Shown here: positions 1-11,171 of the stretch, piece after piece | How positions within the stretch are numbered: position 1 is the stretch's first letter | How the letters are laid out: every line of letters begins with the position of its first letter | Source of the DNA: Malania oleifera | Taxonomy: Eukaryota > Streptophyta > Magnoliopsida > Santalales > Ximeniaceae | Length of the DNA: 64,000 nt | Direction: 5' to 3' | Assembly: GCF_029873635.1 (NCBI RefSeq) | Contig: NC_080418.1 | Span: 12,999,562 to 13,063,561 of the forward strand | Position numbers and translations under genes: made by a program | The notes under the pieces: model-generated | Database searches by the model: none | What the model was told of the DNA's origin: nothing | What the model saw: the letters and a program-made list of their open reading frames with translations, nothing else

Positions 1-1964
1 AATTTCATAAGATAACCATAATATGACAACCATATAGATTCTTAAAAATTTATCAATCACATGCAAGATCATATGGCAACTCAAATGACTGTGGCAATAA
101 TAACACATTTCAAATTTATGATTTGCTATAAGAATAACACATTTAAACATATGCCACAATACAACTTAAAGCACATCTAAGCTTAAGAATGGGCAAGCAC
201 AACAAGATTATAATTTTAGATTAAGGTCTCCCCTTATGAATTTGAATACTAGCTTAGATAAAATGAACAACTTATACAATTCCAAGATTTAATTCATTAA
301 GCATGCCAAGCAGTATAAGCAATCAATCTAAATCTTTAAAATCAACTATACTGAGTGTTTGTCAATTGAATTTGTCACTTGATTAGCATAGTCGACCCTA
401 TAGACCATGGATGCATCAGAAGAGTGTATATTGCAATAATGTTCATGAACCAAGAACATTTCATATCAAATCATAAGCCTTTAATCATTGGATATAATGT
501 TTAGGGTATTCTCAAGAGCCTTGATATTTCAATGGATGAAAGTGATCTATATGGATTCTTTAAGTTCTTTCTATAGGGATGGAGCTGGGCTCCCCTAATT
601 ATCCGATAATTATGCAAGGATGAATTTTAATTTTCTATTTGGTTCACTCATCCTTTCAAAAATATTTTAACATTAATTTTATCATAATCATCTTTAGTAC
701 AAGGTTTTATTTCGGAAAATTCCTGTTGAAATTTCGGCAGCATGTCATCTGTAAATCGGACATTTTCCCATAAAACTTGTACCTAATAAGTTCAAATAAG
801 CAATATATGATTCAGTTCAAGGCACACGAGAACCTATAATCCACTACCAGCATGCAATTCTCATCAACTGCATCCGCCATGCAGGAGGCATTCTAAACTA
901 AGCATGCAATCAGGTAGTATAATCAACAAAAGATAAACTATCCATTAGAAGATATACTCATTTAACACGTAATGAAAGTAGGAATTCAATGCTTTTCGTT
1001 TGAAGACATACAGGCATAGAAGATGAAAATCATGAGAGCATTTAATGTATAAATATATTCATGAAGAAAAATGCTCCCCCTGAGTTATGCACTTATTCAA
1101 TTTATGCCTTTTCATTTTCTAATTACTTAGCCAAGTGTTTAGATTTTTCGTGATTTAATCTTGGCTAAACATGGTTAGGCTTAGAGGACCAAAGATTCAC
1201 ATGCAATACTTCTTCAGGGTCATAAGCCAATGTATGCCTCTTTACTTATGAATTTCAATATATGATAGAGGCCCAAATTCAAATGGCTTTTCTTTCTTAA
1301 CATTCATGGATAGGTTTCTTAGTTGTTGCATTTCCATATATGTTGAAACCTATGGCCATCATATTAGCCATTTATCTTATTTCTAAGGACATGAAGCTCT
1401 AAAGGATATGACTTAACGTTTTGAGAGCTATGCATGTGATGTAGATTAAATACTCATAAAGATTATAATTCTTGTTATGTTCAAAGAGTATTCAATATAA
1501 GTTGACATGATTCAATATATTTTCATGGAAAGGGATATGTCCACCCACTTAGGCAAAGAGCATTTATGAGTGTTTGAATTTTCTTGAACAATGCTCTTCA
1601 GAGAATGGAAAGTATCCTATAGATAGGATCACATAGAGGAGCAAGGATACGAACCAAGGAATAGACAAAATCTCTACCTGATATGATCATGGTGTAGTAA
1701 AGATTTCCTATGGATGAGATGAACCAAAATTAGAGGATTTTTATATCTTTGGTTCGAAGGGATTTAATCAATAAAATACAATTCCCTTAGCGAATCCCTC
1801 CAATTCTGATTGTGAAAGGGATGCCTTATTATTAGCACAAGATAGATAAGGAATTTATTATCATTGGTGCTTATACCTAGAGTGATGACTTAATTTTGAT
1901 TGATGAGTTTAGGGTAAAATGATACAAGGCAAGATGAATTCCCTAAAGCTCAATTATATGCAAT
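1..1964 (-). other. Non-coding internal region of copy A, distal part
   Basis: No credible reading frame is present. The stretch continues the internal region of the gag-only element and matches, on the opposite strand, the region of copy B between about 37200 and 39225. Shared landmarks include purine-rich GGGGGAG tracts, seen here as CTCCCCCT near 1073-1081. Similarity across both copies means this non-coding sequence was carried by the family and is not a later private insertion. Confidence 0.65.
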
Positions 1965-1976
1965 CACTACAAAAAA
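1965..1976 (+). repeat. CACTA terminal inverted repeat, left
   Basis: CACTACAAAAAA, preceded by the target duplication AAT. It pairs with the right terminus at 7645-7656. The inverted match is about 12-13 bp before the subterminal arrays begin. Confidence 0.93.
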
Positions 1977-1979
1977 TAA

Positions 1980-2420
1980 GGTTATTAGTGACGGTTTTGA
2001 ACTAGTCGCTCTATCTGCCGTTACTAATACTTATTAGTGACGGTTTTAAATCGTCACTAAAACACCTAAGTCCGCCACTATAAATTCTACACCAGCTCCA
2101 TCAAAATTGTCACTAAAGCCATAGTATTAGTGACGATTTTAAATTTGTCACTAATGCTCTATTATTAGTGACAGTTTGAAAATCGTCACTAATGCTCTAT
2201 TATTAGTGACGGTTTGAAAATCGTCACTATTGCTCATAGGCAACTATTAGTGACGGTTTTCAAACCGTCACTAATACTATAAAAACCGTCACTAATACTA
2301 TATTTTTAGTGACAGTTTGAAAACCTTCACTAAAACTCGTTTTTAAAAAAAAGCAATTATTAGTGATGGTTTTGAATCCTTCACTAATACTTAAATTGGA
2401 CAATTAGTAGTGGTCAGTTT
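1980..2420. repeat. CACTA left subterminal repeat array
   Basis: More than ten copies of TTAGTGACGGTTT or its complement AAACCGTCACTAA, many in head-to-head pairs separated by a few bases, so short hairpins can form. Several copies have lost a CpG (GACAG, GATGG), consistent with deamination at methylated CG. The motif is the same as in the right array. Confidence 0.9.
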
Positions 2421-5400
2421 TAAAATTATCACTAATAATTTTAAATTAATTTTTTTAATTATTAATTTCTATAAAAATCTATAATTACATTTTCGTATAC
2501 GTAACATTAAACCATAATTGCTAAAAAATTCATAAATTATTCAAAATTCAAATTCAAATTTAAATAAAAATACAAATATATTATACAAATTCAAATACAA
2601 ATATATTATATAAATTCAAATTTAAATTGGACAATTAGTTGTGATGGTGATGCGAGCTTCGACAGTGAGAGACTATGGCAGCATGGGCAGCTATGGCTTG
2701 CTGCAGCGTCATCCTCAAGGGTGAAGTTCTCGAACAATAAGGCTCAATTTGTAATCTAGGGCCCAACTTCAGAATCCTCGACCTTGATGGTGATGGAGCA
2801 GACGACAAGGTCATGGAGGGTGATGAAGGACAATAAGGTCTCGGATGACAGAGAAGGACGACGAGGCTGTGGATGGTGGTGGCTGCATCAACGATTCTTT
2901 ATCTAGTTTACCTAGAGTTTCTTTTCAAAATTGATTTGAAATGCGATAAGCCTGCCCATGTAGACAAAATGAATTTTAGCCTTTCATCTGATAGGTTGTC
3001 GCTTATAGTTAAGATATGATTTAAATATTAATTTTATTTTTCTTGAATCTTGATGCCCTTCTTGTGGATGCAATATTAATGACCGCAAGAAGGGCATCAA
3101 GATTCAAGCGAAATAAAACTAATATTTAAATCATACCTTAACTATAAGCGACAACCTATCAGATGAAAGGCAAAAATTCATTTTATCTACATGGGAAGGC
3201 TTATCGTATTTCAAATCAATTTTAAAAAGAAACTCTGGGTAAACTAGATAAAGGATCGTTGATGCAGCCACCACCATCCACCTCACTATAAGAGTACCTG
3301 AACCTCCCAATTCTTACCTCCATGTCCATCATAAACTCCAAAGAATAAAGTGGAAGCATCCAGAACAGGATATGCAGCATGCTAGCAAATCAAACATTCA
3401 TAGTCAATAACAAAACATTCATACTATTAGTTAAGACCTTTAACATGAAAGTTCGAAGTCTCAAGTCATAATCAGGATATTACTTTTAGGATAACAAGAA
3501 AAAAAAATTAATATAATAAATGCAGGAACTATGTTGTAGGTAGCCTATTTATGCATTAGTTTGCATATTTGTAAACCCTAGCATGGATTAGTTCATCTAT
3601 GTACAAGGAATCAACCCTTTAGTTAGACAATTTCTCACATTTATTCATAAGTAGGGCTGATTTTTTGGGCAACTATTTTAGAAACCGGTTTAAAAAAGCT
3701 TTACCTAAACCTCGTTCATCTCAAAAAAAAATAAACATAATAAATAATATTATTTTAGGGTGCCGGAAGTTTGACCTCTATAAAGGAAATGTCCCTAAGC
3801 TTAGTTAGAAGCTACAAAATTTAACAACCAACTCCTTTTCTAACCATTATTTTTCTTTATCTTAAATGTCGTTAATAAATATGCTTATTAAAGTATTGTA
3901 ACACTTAAAGCTATATATTCACTTGATAGTCATTTACTTTTTGTCTCATTAAATCACCATAATAGTTGAAATTGTCAGACTCCTTAAGTTACTTTACGGA
4001 TTATTCATTGTTCGTGATAACTTCATTAAAATAAGATTGTCATAATCCAATAACAATTATTTATATTACAAATGATATCGATACTCTCAGAATAAATATA
4101 TTAACAATTATCTGGAGTATCTATTAAAACTTGAAAATGTAAAGACCTACGAACTTGTGACATCACAAGCTCTGACTTTTAACATTACTCATTCAAACCA
4201 GTTTTACAAACTAGACGCACAAGAGAAACAATCGCTCTAAGTGCATTATACTTTGAAACCGAATTGACATTTTCAAGGATGTTGCTTCAATTATAAGGAC
4301 TTTCTTTTTGACTCGTACCTCCAAGGTCAAATTTTTCAAGACATTTATACCAAATTAGGTGTTTTAGTCAAATTATTTGAAAGCCTTATTTTCAAATTAT
4401 CTCAATTTGTGCTTATTGATCAACTTGTGGGCCCAGATGTCGACCATTACAAGAAGAAAATTTTAAAAGAATAAAAATATATTTGAGTCCCGGAACCAAT
4501 AAACCAACCAACCAAAATGGAAATTAAAATCTGGAAAAGCTGAGACTTTTAGAAGGACAAGATCCATACCTGGAAGAAATTGTGTGCGTGGAGATCTGGA
4601 ATTGAGTGTCGCACCATTATCTCTCTCTCTCTCTCTCTCTCCCTCCCTCTTTCTCACGGTATAAACTCTTGTGACTGACGACCGAAGAAGGTGGATTTTC
4701 AAATCTTCCATGTTGTTGAAATCGAAAGAATCCAAACATTTAATGATATACAGACATGTAACACAGAATAATAAAAATTCTAAAATCTAAAAGTGATGCA
4801 CAATAAAGGCAGGGACACAGACACAGACAAACCTTTGCTGATACCGTTGACATTAACCGCAAACGCACACCTTTGCTGCATCCAAACAAATCATTTGGAA
4901 AAGACTTTTCTACCTACGCAAATCATGCAACATTCTCACCCCAAAAATATGGTAATAATCTCTGATGAGTTTGCTTCCAGAAACCCTTGAATCTCTTTCA
5001 GCACATTAATGGTTGGTTGCTACAAGTAACAGTTAGCACTTGATCAAATCGAGGAAATTGCCCTCACAGAATTAGGTATTGAAGCACTTACAAATGCTGT
5101 GTAGTTGTAACAAACGCCACCATAGGAGTAACATAACTAGATATCGTTGGCGAAGTCATACATATCAAGCATTAGACCTCGAACACCATTCTACAATGAG
5201 CACATATTTCACAGCAAATTGTTAAAAAAAATATTTTAACAGAAACAATGCCCTAAATATTGGATTATGTTGTGATCAATGTGCCCTTCTATAGAGTGAC
5301 AAATGATCAAAATAGTTCATTAAAATGATAATTTACATTAGAAATACTTACTTACAGAGTAAATAAAAAGTTCAAAAGAAATCTGAGCTGGTGAGGCTGG

Positions 5401-6612
5401 ATGGTGGCCGTTGGCCGTGAGGGATGGCAAGGGCTGGTGGTGTAGTGACGATGGCTTAGAGAATTGTCGTGGATCGTGGGTTTATGCACGTGAGTGAGAG
5501 GGGAAATGGGAGATCGCCGCTGGTAGTTACTCTGGGACGGTGAGTGCTCAGAAAGAAAATTTCGAATAGTGACCAAAAAGAAATTCCAAATGGTGTTTAC
5601 AGAAAGAATGAACAAACCTAGCATCCAAAGCTTAAATTAAAATGTTCCCAACAAACTAACAATCGAAACAATGTTTACCCCTGATCTAAGGGTGGGACTA
5701 CACCACACCTAACACAAATATAATTGAGACTCTAGAATAATAAGCAATACACGCATCTGACTCCAACTATGCCCAGAAATGTGAGTCTGCCTCACATTTC
5801 ACATTCAAAATCAGCATCACCCAGAACCGGTCCTTCCTGTTCTGAAAATGATTCCTAACACCTACAACACTCCAGTGGGAGTGCAAGAATTTGATCAAAA
5901 ATTAAGAGTCGAAACATATCCAAAAGGGAACTCACCCGAAGAGACACATCATTCCACTGAAAACCCAATCACAACCCCAGAACAAGACAGCAATGTCTCC
6001 AGCCGAAGTGAGTTTGACTCCTTGTTTATAACTCCAAATCCTCTAGGACAAATGGTTGTGATTGGTAACTGAATCTTCTTGGTTCCTGGGAGAAACAAGA
6101 ACAGGTCCCATCGCGGGCTTCTCCGGAAAGAGGGGCTGGTGGCTGGAGGTGCGGGTGACCGGAGGTACAGGTGGCCAGAGGCGCCGTGGAGCTGTGTGAG
6201 GTGTGGACGACGGCGACGATGTGGGGCGTGCACCACGTGCAAGCATAGACGGCTGCTTGCTGGTTTGGTCGGAGCTGTCATCCGGAGGAGGTTGTGAGGG
6301 GGGGGGGGGCGTGAGGATGATGGTGGAGAGTGAGAGAATGGCGAGAGGAGAGCAGCGGCAACCAGGGCCTAAAATCGAGGGCTGAAGAGAGGCAGACGAT
6401 GACAACGGACAGAATAACTTCGAAAGCTGATAAAAGAACTCTAAATGGCGACGGACAGACGACGATGCAACGACGATCTCTTGAAGCACCAAACCAGCAC
6501 CGGCTGCCGTGAATGGGAAAAAGGAGAGAAAGTGCGTGTGTGCGCGAGGGAGAAGGAGGCGGGAAGAGAAAGAAGAAATTTGGGGAAAGTGTGGGAAATT
6601 AAGATTTCGAGC
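2421..6612. other. CACTA core, no recognisable gene
   Basis: AT-rich sequence with no transposase domain that I can identify. It contains the long inverted repeat at 2870-3280, a (CT)n tract near 4618-4642, and a more GC-rich stretch at about 6040-6560. The GC-rich stretch is open in several frames on both strands and encodes only proline/serine- or arginine-rich low-complexity peptides, so I do not call a gene there. It could be a captured host fragment, but nothing in it is recognisable. Confidence 0.6.
2870..3280. repeat. Long near-perfect inverted repeat inside the CACTA element
   Basis: The left arm 2870-3064 is the reverse complement of the right arm 3086-3280, leaving a 21-bp spacer. 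Matching landmarks are TGGATGGTGGTGGCTGCATC at the outer left with its complement at the outer right, and CTTGATGCCCTTCTTG against CAAGAAGGGCATCAAG at the loop. Only scattered mismatches are visible. RNA from this region would fold into a hairpin with a stem of about 195 bp. It could be a foldback element inserted in the transposon or a duplication-inversion. Confidence 0.9.
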
Positions 6613-7640
6613 ATCAGTGACGGTTTCAAAATCGTCACTAATACCCTTAACTATTTTTTTTTAATATTTTTTTTAAATAAAAACACTATTAGTGACGGTT
6701 TCATAGCCGTCACTAATACCCCTTATTAGTGACGGTTCTCCTAAACCGTCACTAATGCCCTTAACTATTTCTTTTTTAATATTGTTTAAATAAAAACACT
6801 AGTAGTGACGGTTTCAAAATCGTCACTAATATCCTTAACTATTTCTTTTTTAATATTTTTTAAATAAAAACACTAGTAGTGACGGTTTCAAAACCATCAC
6901 TAATACCCACTTATTAGTGAAGGTTTTTACAAACCGTCACTAATACCCTTAACTATTTTCTTTTAAAATTTTTTTAAATAAAAACACTAGTAGTGACAGT
7001 TCCAAAATTGTCACTAATACCGCCTTATTAGTGACGGTTCTTTCAAACCGTCACTAATACCCTTAACTATTTCTTTTTAAAATTTTTTTAAATAAAAACA
7101 CTAGTAGTGACGATTCCAAAACCGTCACTAATACCCTTAATTATTTCTTTTTAAAAATTTTTTAAATAAAAATACTAGTAGTGACGGTTTCAAAACCGTC
7201 ACTAATACCCCCTTATTAGTGACGGTTCTCCCGAATTGTCATTAATGCCCTTAACTATTTCTTTTTTAATATTTTTTAAATAAAAACACTAGTAGTGACG
7301 GTTTCAAAATCGTCACTAATACCCTTAACTATTTATTTTTTAATATTTTTTAAATAAAAACACTAGTAGTGACGGTTCCAAAACTGTCACTAATACCCTA
7401 GAATTGTTGCTAATATTTTTCCGAAAAAATTTTCGCGCGAAAATTGTTTACCACACTATTTTTAGTGACGAAAGTATTAGTGACGGTTTTAAAAAAGTCA
7501 CTAATAGTGTTGTATTAGTGACGGCTGCTAAAACCGTCACTAATGCTTAGACTATTAGTGACGGTTCTTAAAAACTGTCACTAATACCAACTTTTAGTGA
7601 CGAAATTGAATTCGTCACTAATACTTTCGTCACTAAAAAC
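6613..7640. repeat. CACTA right subterminal repeat array
   Basis: Eight spaced copies of a compound unit: an A/T-rich segment beginning CCCTTAACTATTT (near 6642, 6758, 6835, 6945, 7055, 7135, 7248 and 7323) followed by one or two GTGACGG-type palindromic pairs. The unit length alternates between about 75 and 115 bp depending on whether one or two pairs are present. The array is over twice as long as the left one and has a stronger higher-order period. Confidence 0.88.
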
Positions 7641-7644
7641 TAAT

Positions 7645-7656
7645 TTTTTTGTAGTG
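7645..7656 (-). repeat. CACTA terminal inverted repeat, right
   Basis: TTTTTTTGTAGTG-type end, the complement of the left terminus, followed directly by the target duplication AAT at 7657-7659. Confidence 0.93.
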
Positions 7657-7904
7657 AATGAACAAAGTATGCTTAACTTAAGATGTTTATATTTAAGTGT
7701 GGGTTAAGCATTTTGAATTAAATACCAGACATAGATGCCATGTCCAATTGGAAGTGAACAAAGATTTTTAGTATAACAAGATAGTGTCTAGTGAATGCGT
7801 ATACTAAGATTTGGAATTTTAAGCATGTACCACTTCCTAACCTTTTGGTCATCACTACCCTTAAACCTAGAAACTAAGGAAAGATTAACTAGAAGATAAT
7901 TTCA

Positions 7905-9070
7905 ATTTGAATCCATTTTTCTTTAAGTCGTACGGGGTTTGCCTTCATGATTACCCAAATCATTTTCTTATCTAAGCCTCTTCCATTTTCACTTGACGTA
8001 GCATGATTATGGGTTTGATGAACTAACCATGAACCCTTTCTGAAAAATTTATTTCTTTTAATTCTCAAGGGTTCATTGTGATTATTCTTTTCATTTTTAA
8101 TTTCAAGTGTTATGCTAGATTAATCATTTATCTCTTTCTCTAAGTAGATGATTTTCAAGATCTTCTTAACCCTTTTCTTTTCAAGGATGGCATGATACTC
8201 TTTTAATTTTTCTAATTGCTTTGCCAACCTATTACTCTCATTTTTCAAAAAGGTTTTCTTCTTAGATATCCCAACTAGAATCTTATGCATTTTAAATGAT
8301 TCATTTTCTAGTGTTGTATGTGAGGGCATGCTTTCATTGTAAGATTCAATACATGATTCATCACAAAATTTATCACTATAACATTCATATGAATCAATGC
8401 GTACAATATTATCATCAGAACCAATGGATGACTCATCATGCAATATGTCATAGGATTTGGCACAAGAATCATCACAACATGCATCACATGGATTATTACA
8501 TAAGCTAATAGCATAATTATCACTAGGGCAATCGAATGATTCATTGCATGATATATTCTAGTATTCAACATGAGAATCATCAAGTGCATCAATAACAGAA
8601 ATATCACAATATTTAACAAATGATTCAGCATTAGATACATCATAGCATTCAACAACAGAATCATCTACGGAGGCTGAGATAGGAACATATACCTCACTGT
8701 CTGTTAATGCAATTACTGTGTCATTTACCACTTCTTGAGTGGTGGTTTCGTTCTCCCGGGATTCTCCATATTTCCTTTCAAATTCATCCCAGATTTCCTA
8801 TGCATTACTACATGCCACAATCTCAACAAAAATATTAGTCTCTAAAGCACAGTATAGTATATCCATGGCATAAGAATTAATCATATTAAAATCATTTTCA
8901 TTTATTTGTACACATCTTCCTTTAGCAGTCACAAGCCAAACCCTCCAATCCATAGATTTCAAAAATATGGTCATTCTAATTTTTCACGTTGTGTAATCGA
9001 CACCAAAAAATAATGGTGAACTAGAAAGTGACTGTCCCACAGTGAATGGGGATACACCAAATTAAGCCAT
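7905..9070 (-). pseudogene. Decayed copia-type gag of copy A
   Basis: The reading begins at an ATG whose complement is at 9068-9070, about 40 bases inside the primer site, where copy B also starts. Codon 3 is already a stop, and another in-frame TAG lies near 8557. Upstream parts match the plant copia-type gag (UBN2-like) pattern, including a weak match to the Trp-Lys-x-Arg-Met region. The middle is a long acidic segment rich in Cys, Ser, Asp and Asn. The last open part (8120-8443) holds a Lys/Leu/Glu-rich probable coiled coil. The zinc-knuckle part seen in copy B is missing. Similarity ends near 7905 at a Lys-Glu-Lys-Trp-Ile segment that normally precedes protease. Confidence 0.72.
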
Positions 9071-9110
9071 TGTGATTTTTTTGCAAAAACGTTTAAGTCC
9101 AGTGCAACAA

Positions 9111-9122
9111 GGCTTCGATACC
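9111..9122 (-). other. Primer-binding site of copy A
   Basis: On the minus strand the sequence three bases downstream of the LTR reads TGGTATCGAAGC. This differs at two bases from TGGTATCAGAGC, the complement of the initiator tRNA-Met 3' end used by most plant copia elements. Confidence 0.75.
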
Positions 9123-9125
9123 AAT

Positions 9126-11171
9126 TGATAGTTATGATGCAACCCAAGAAGGGGGGGGGGTGAATTGGAATTTAAAACTTTTTCTCGTAGGTTAAACTAG
9201 TTCAGCAACAGTACTTTCAAAACCTAGGTCTGTCTACCTAAATGCGCAAATAAGTATAATATGTAGAATTTAAATCATGCACATCATTCACACAATAACA
9301 TACACGTGCAGCAAATATAAAGTGCGGAAATATAAATAGACACACGATATGTTATCGGGATTCGACCAACTGTGCCTACGTCCCCGCCTTTAGCTCGCAA
9401 GCCCAAGGATTCCACTAATAGCTCGCTTAACAGGTGGAGCGGTACCTAAACAATCAGGTCAATTAGCACAGGGCTGACCTTAACCTTTACAACCAGGTTA
9501 ATTAACACAGGGTTGACCTCAACCTTCACAATCCTTACTGGGCTGGATTACCGCCCCCTCAGGTCACGCCTGGAAATACAAAAATATTCACTTAACCAAA
9601 TGGTACAGTAATTGTGCTTTCATGTAAAGCAGATATGTACCCCAATACACGCAGTATACTTAATCAATCACATACATATCAACAATGTAGGTCAATGTAA
9701 GCTTAGTGATGTGTATTTTTGTGCAAGCTACACTCAACAAGATATGATCGCTAATTTGCTCAAAAGTGTTCTAAACAAGTTGTATCTTTGAAACAAGTTA
9801 AATGAAATCTCAATAAAAAATCAGGTTTCAAAGAAATTAATCAAGTATTCAAACTAGCTCAAAAGATTTTCCTTCAATGTAATATGCTCAAGAGTAGTTT
9901 GAAAAAATATTATAGCTTGTAAAAAATGTTTTTGCACAACCAAAACAAGCTATAGGAATCTTTGCAATAACAATGTAAAGATCCTTAAGCTAATGAGTTT
10001 TTCCCAACAATATTTATCAAATAAAAATCTGTGGGAAAACTCTTACTTGACTCCCCAAAAATAATGTCAAACAATCAAGCAAAACAATGGGAGTATGAGC
10101 AATCCTACTATACACTAGCACAACCAATATACTCTCACATTATCAAGATGTATCAAGTGAGTGAATATTTGAGAGTATTTTGGGCAAAATGTGATTTTGA
10201 GATAGAGAGGATTTTTGCTAATGATTTTGGCTAATCTCCCCCTAATCCTCACAAATGAACCTATATTTATAGGTAGGGGTAAAAATATAACCGTTTGGGA
10301 CTTGTTGGGAATTATTAGACAAGATTCAAAATGTTTAAACACACTTAACCCAACTTAACCCAATTTTACCGCAGTTAAAACAGTTTTAACCCGCCGAGGT
10401 TCGGTTGCCTGACCAAACTCAGTAATAAATATCACTCTTGAAGGTTTGGGTGCCCATGTCAGGGCTCGATTGGCTGAACCAAAGTCATAAAGTTTTGGTG
10501 CATGGTTCGGGTGCCCGAAGATACATTCTATTAACCGAACTGAGGAATTCGGGCGGCAAAGGCCTACTTTGAATTGAAAAGTTCAGCAACCCGAGTTCGT
10601 GAAAAGTGACCTTCTAAGGGTTCGATCGCCCGAGGGCAATAGGGTCATTTTAGGTTCGGTCGCCCGAAGCTTGGTCAAACTGTTGACTTCTCAACAGTTC
10701 AGGCACCCGAGGTGTTTTGAACTTCTGGGGTTTGGTCGCCCGACCTCTCACATATTTGCCTATAATGTTCGATTTAATTTCAATCTGATCCCCTGATTGA
10801 GCAAGTGATTATGGGGACTTTCTTATGTGCAAATGTTGGGACCTAGGGTCTTTTCAAGTACGCCCAAAAACCTGACATCGGTCGACTGAAGGGTGCCCTA
10901 AGGTCATTCGGTCTCTATGGTCAATCTATAGCATTTCTGAGCTTACAAATCCTACATGCATGATATGCAGAGATTATTACAGACCGATATAAATTATTAC
11001 AGACCCAAATAATATAAATTATAACAATAAGTCCTCAAGGTCTTTAGTCTTCAAGTCTTCTCATGTGCCAGCATATGATCTGATAATATAAACCTGCACA
11101 CAAACTTGATAGACATTAAATACCAGAGTATTTGTCATTATCAAAATTGGGTTTGACATATAAGGTCAACA
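9126..11171 (-). repeat. 5' LTR of copy A
   Basis: A 2046-bp LTR. On the plus strand it starts TGATAG and ends GTCAACA; read in the element's direction it starts TGTTGACCTTA like LTRs B and C. It is homologous to 22274-24280 and 44239-46232 but clearly diverged. About 370-800 bases into the LTR (10380-10750) is an array of short CpG-bearing palindromes such as TTCGGTCGCCCGAA. A G-tract near 9150-9159 lies close to the U5 end. Confidence 0.85.

Larger units (their letters stand above)
1965..7656. mobile_element. Non-autonomous CACTA (EnSpm) DNA transposon
   Basis: The ends read CACTACAAAAAA at 1965 and its complement ending GTAGTG at 7656, the diagnostic CACTA-superfamily termini. The three bases on each side are AAT (1962-1964 and 7657-7659), the expected 3-bp target duplication. 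Both subterminal zones are packed with direct and inverted copies of a TTAGTGACGGTTT motif, the type of array to which TnpA-like proteins bind in known CACTA elements. The 5.7-kb body has no recognisable transposase: the longest internal frames are short and low-complexity. It must therefore rely on an autonomous relative. It lies inside the non-coding region of copy A and is younger than it. Confidence 0.93.
1..11171 (-). mobile_element. gag-only Ty1/copia-type LTR element, copy A (5' part)
   Basis: Read on the minus strand, this is a 2-kb LTR (9126-11171), a primer-binding site, a decayed gag and a long non-coding internal region running off the window at base 1. The same order and sequence recur on the plus strand in copy B (22274-46232). 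For example, 240-300 here matches the complement of about 38920-39000, and 1-60 matches about 39165-39225. After gag there is no protease, integrase or reverse transcriptase, so the family resembles non-autonomous TR-GAG elements. A CACTA transposon (1965-7656) is inserted in the non-coding part. The second LTR lies outside the window, so the target duplication cannot be checked; the flanking five bases on this side would be CATGG (11172-11176). Confidence 0.8.

Noticed and set aside
6043-6492. 149-codon proline/serine-rich frame in the CACTA core
   Set aside because: Low-complexity, overlaps open frames on the other strand in GC-rich sequence, no recognisable domain.
6613-7640. CRISPR-like regularly spaced repeats
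   Set aside because: The repeats lie at a CACTA end with AAT duplication, the spacers are themselves similar, and the DNA is plant nuclear.
8296-8664. His/Met-rich and Leu/Met-rich open frames opposite or out of frame with gag
   Set aside because: They are shadows of the repetitive Cys/Asp/Ser codons of the gag segment; no homologous frame persists in copy B.
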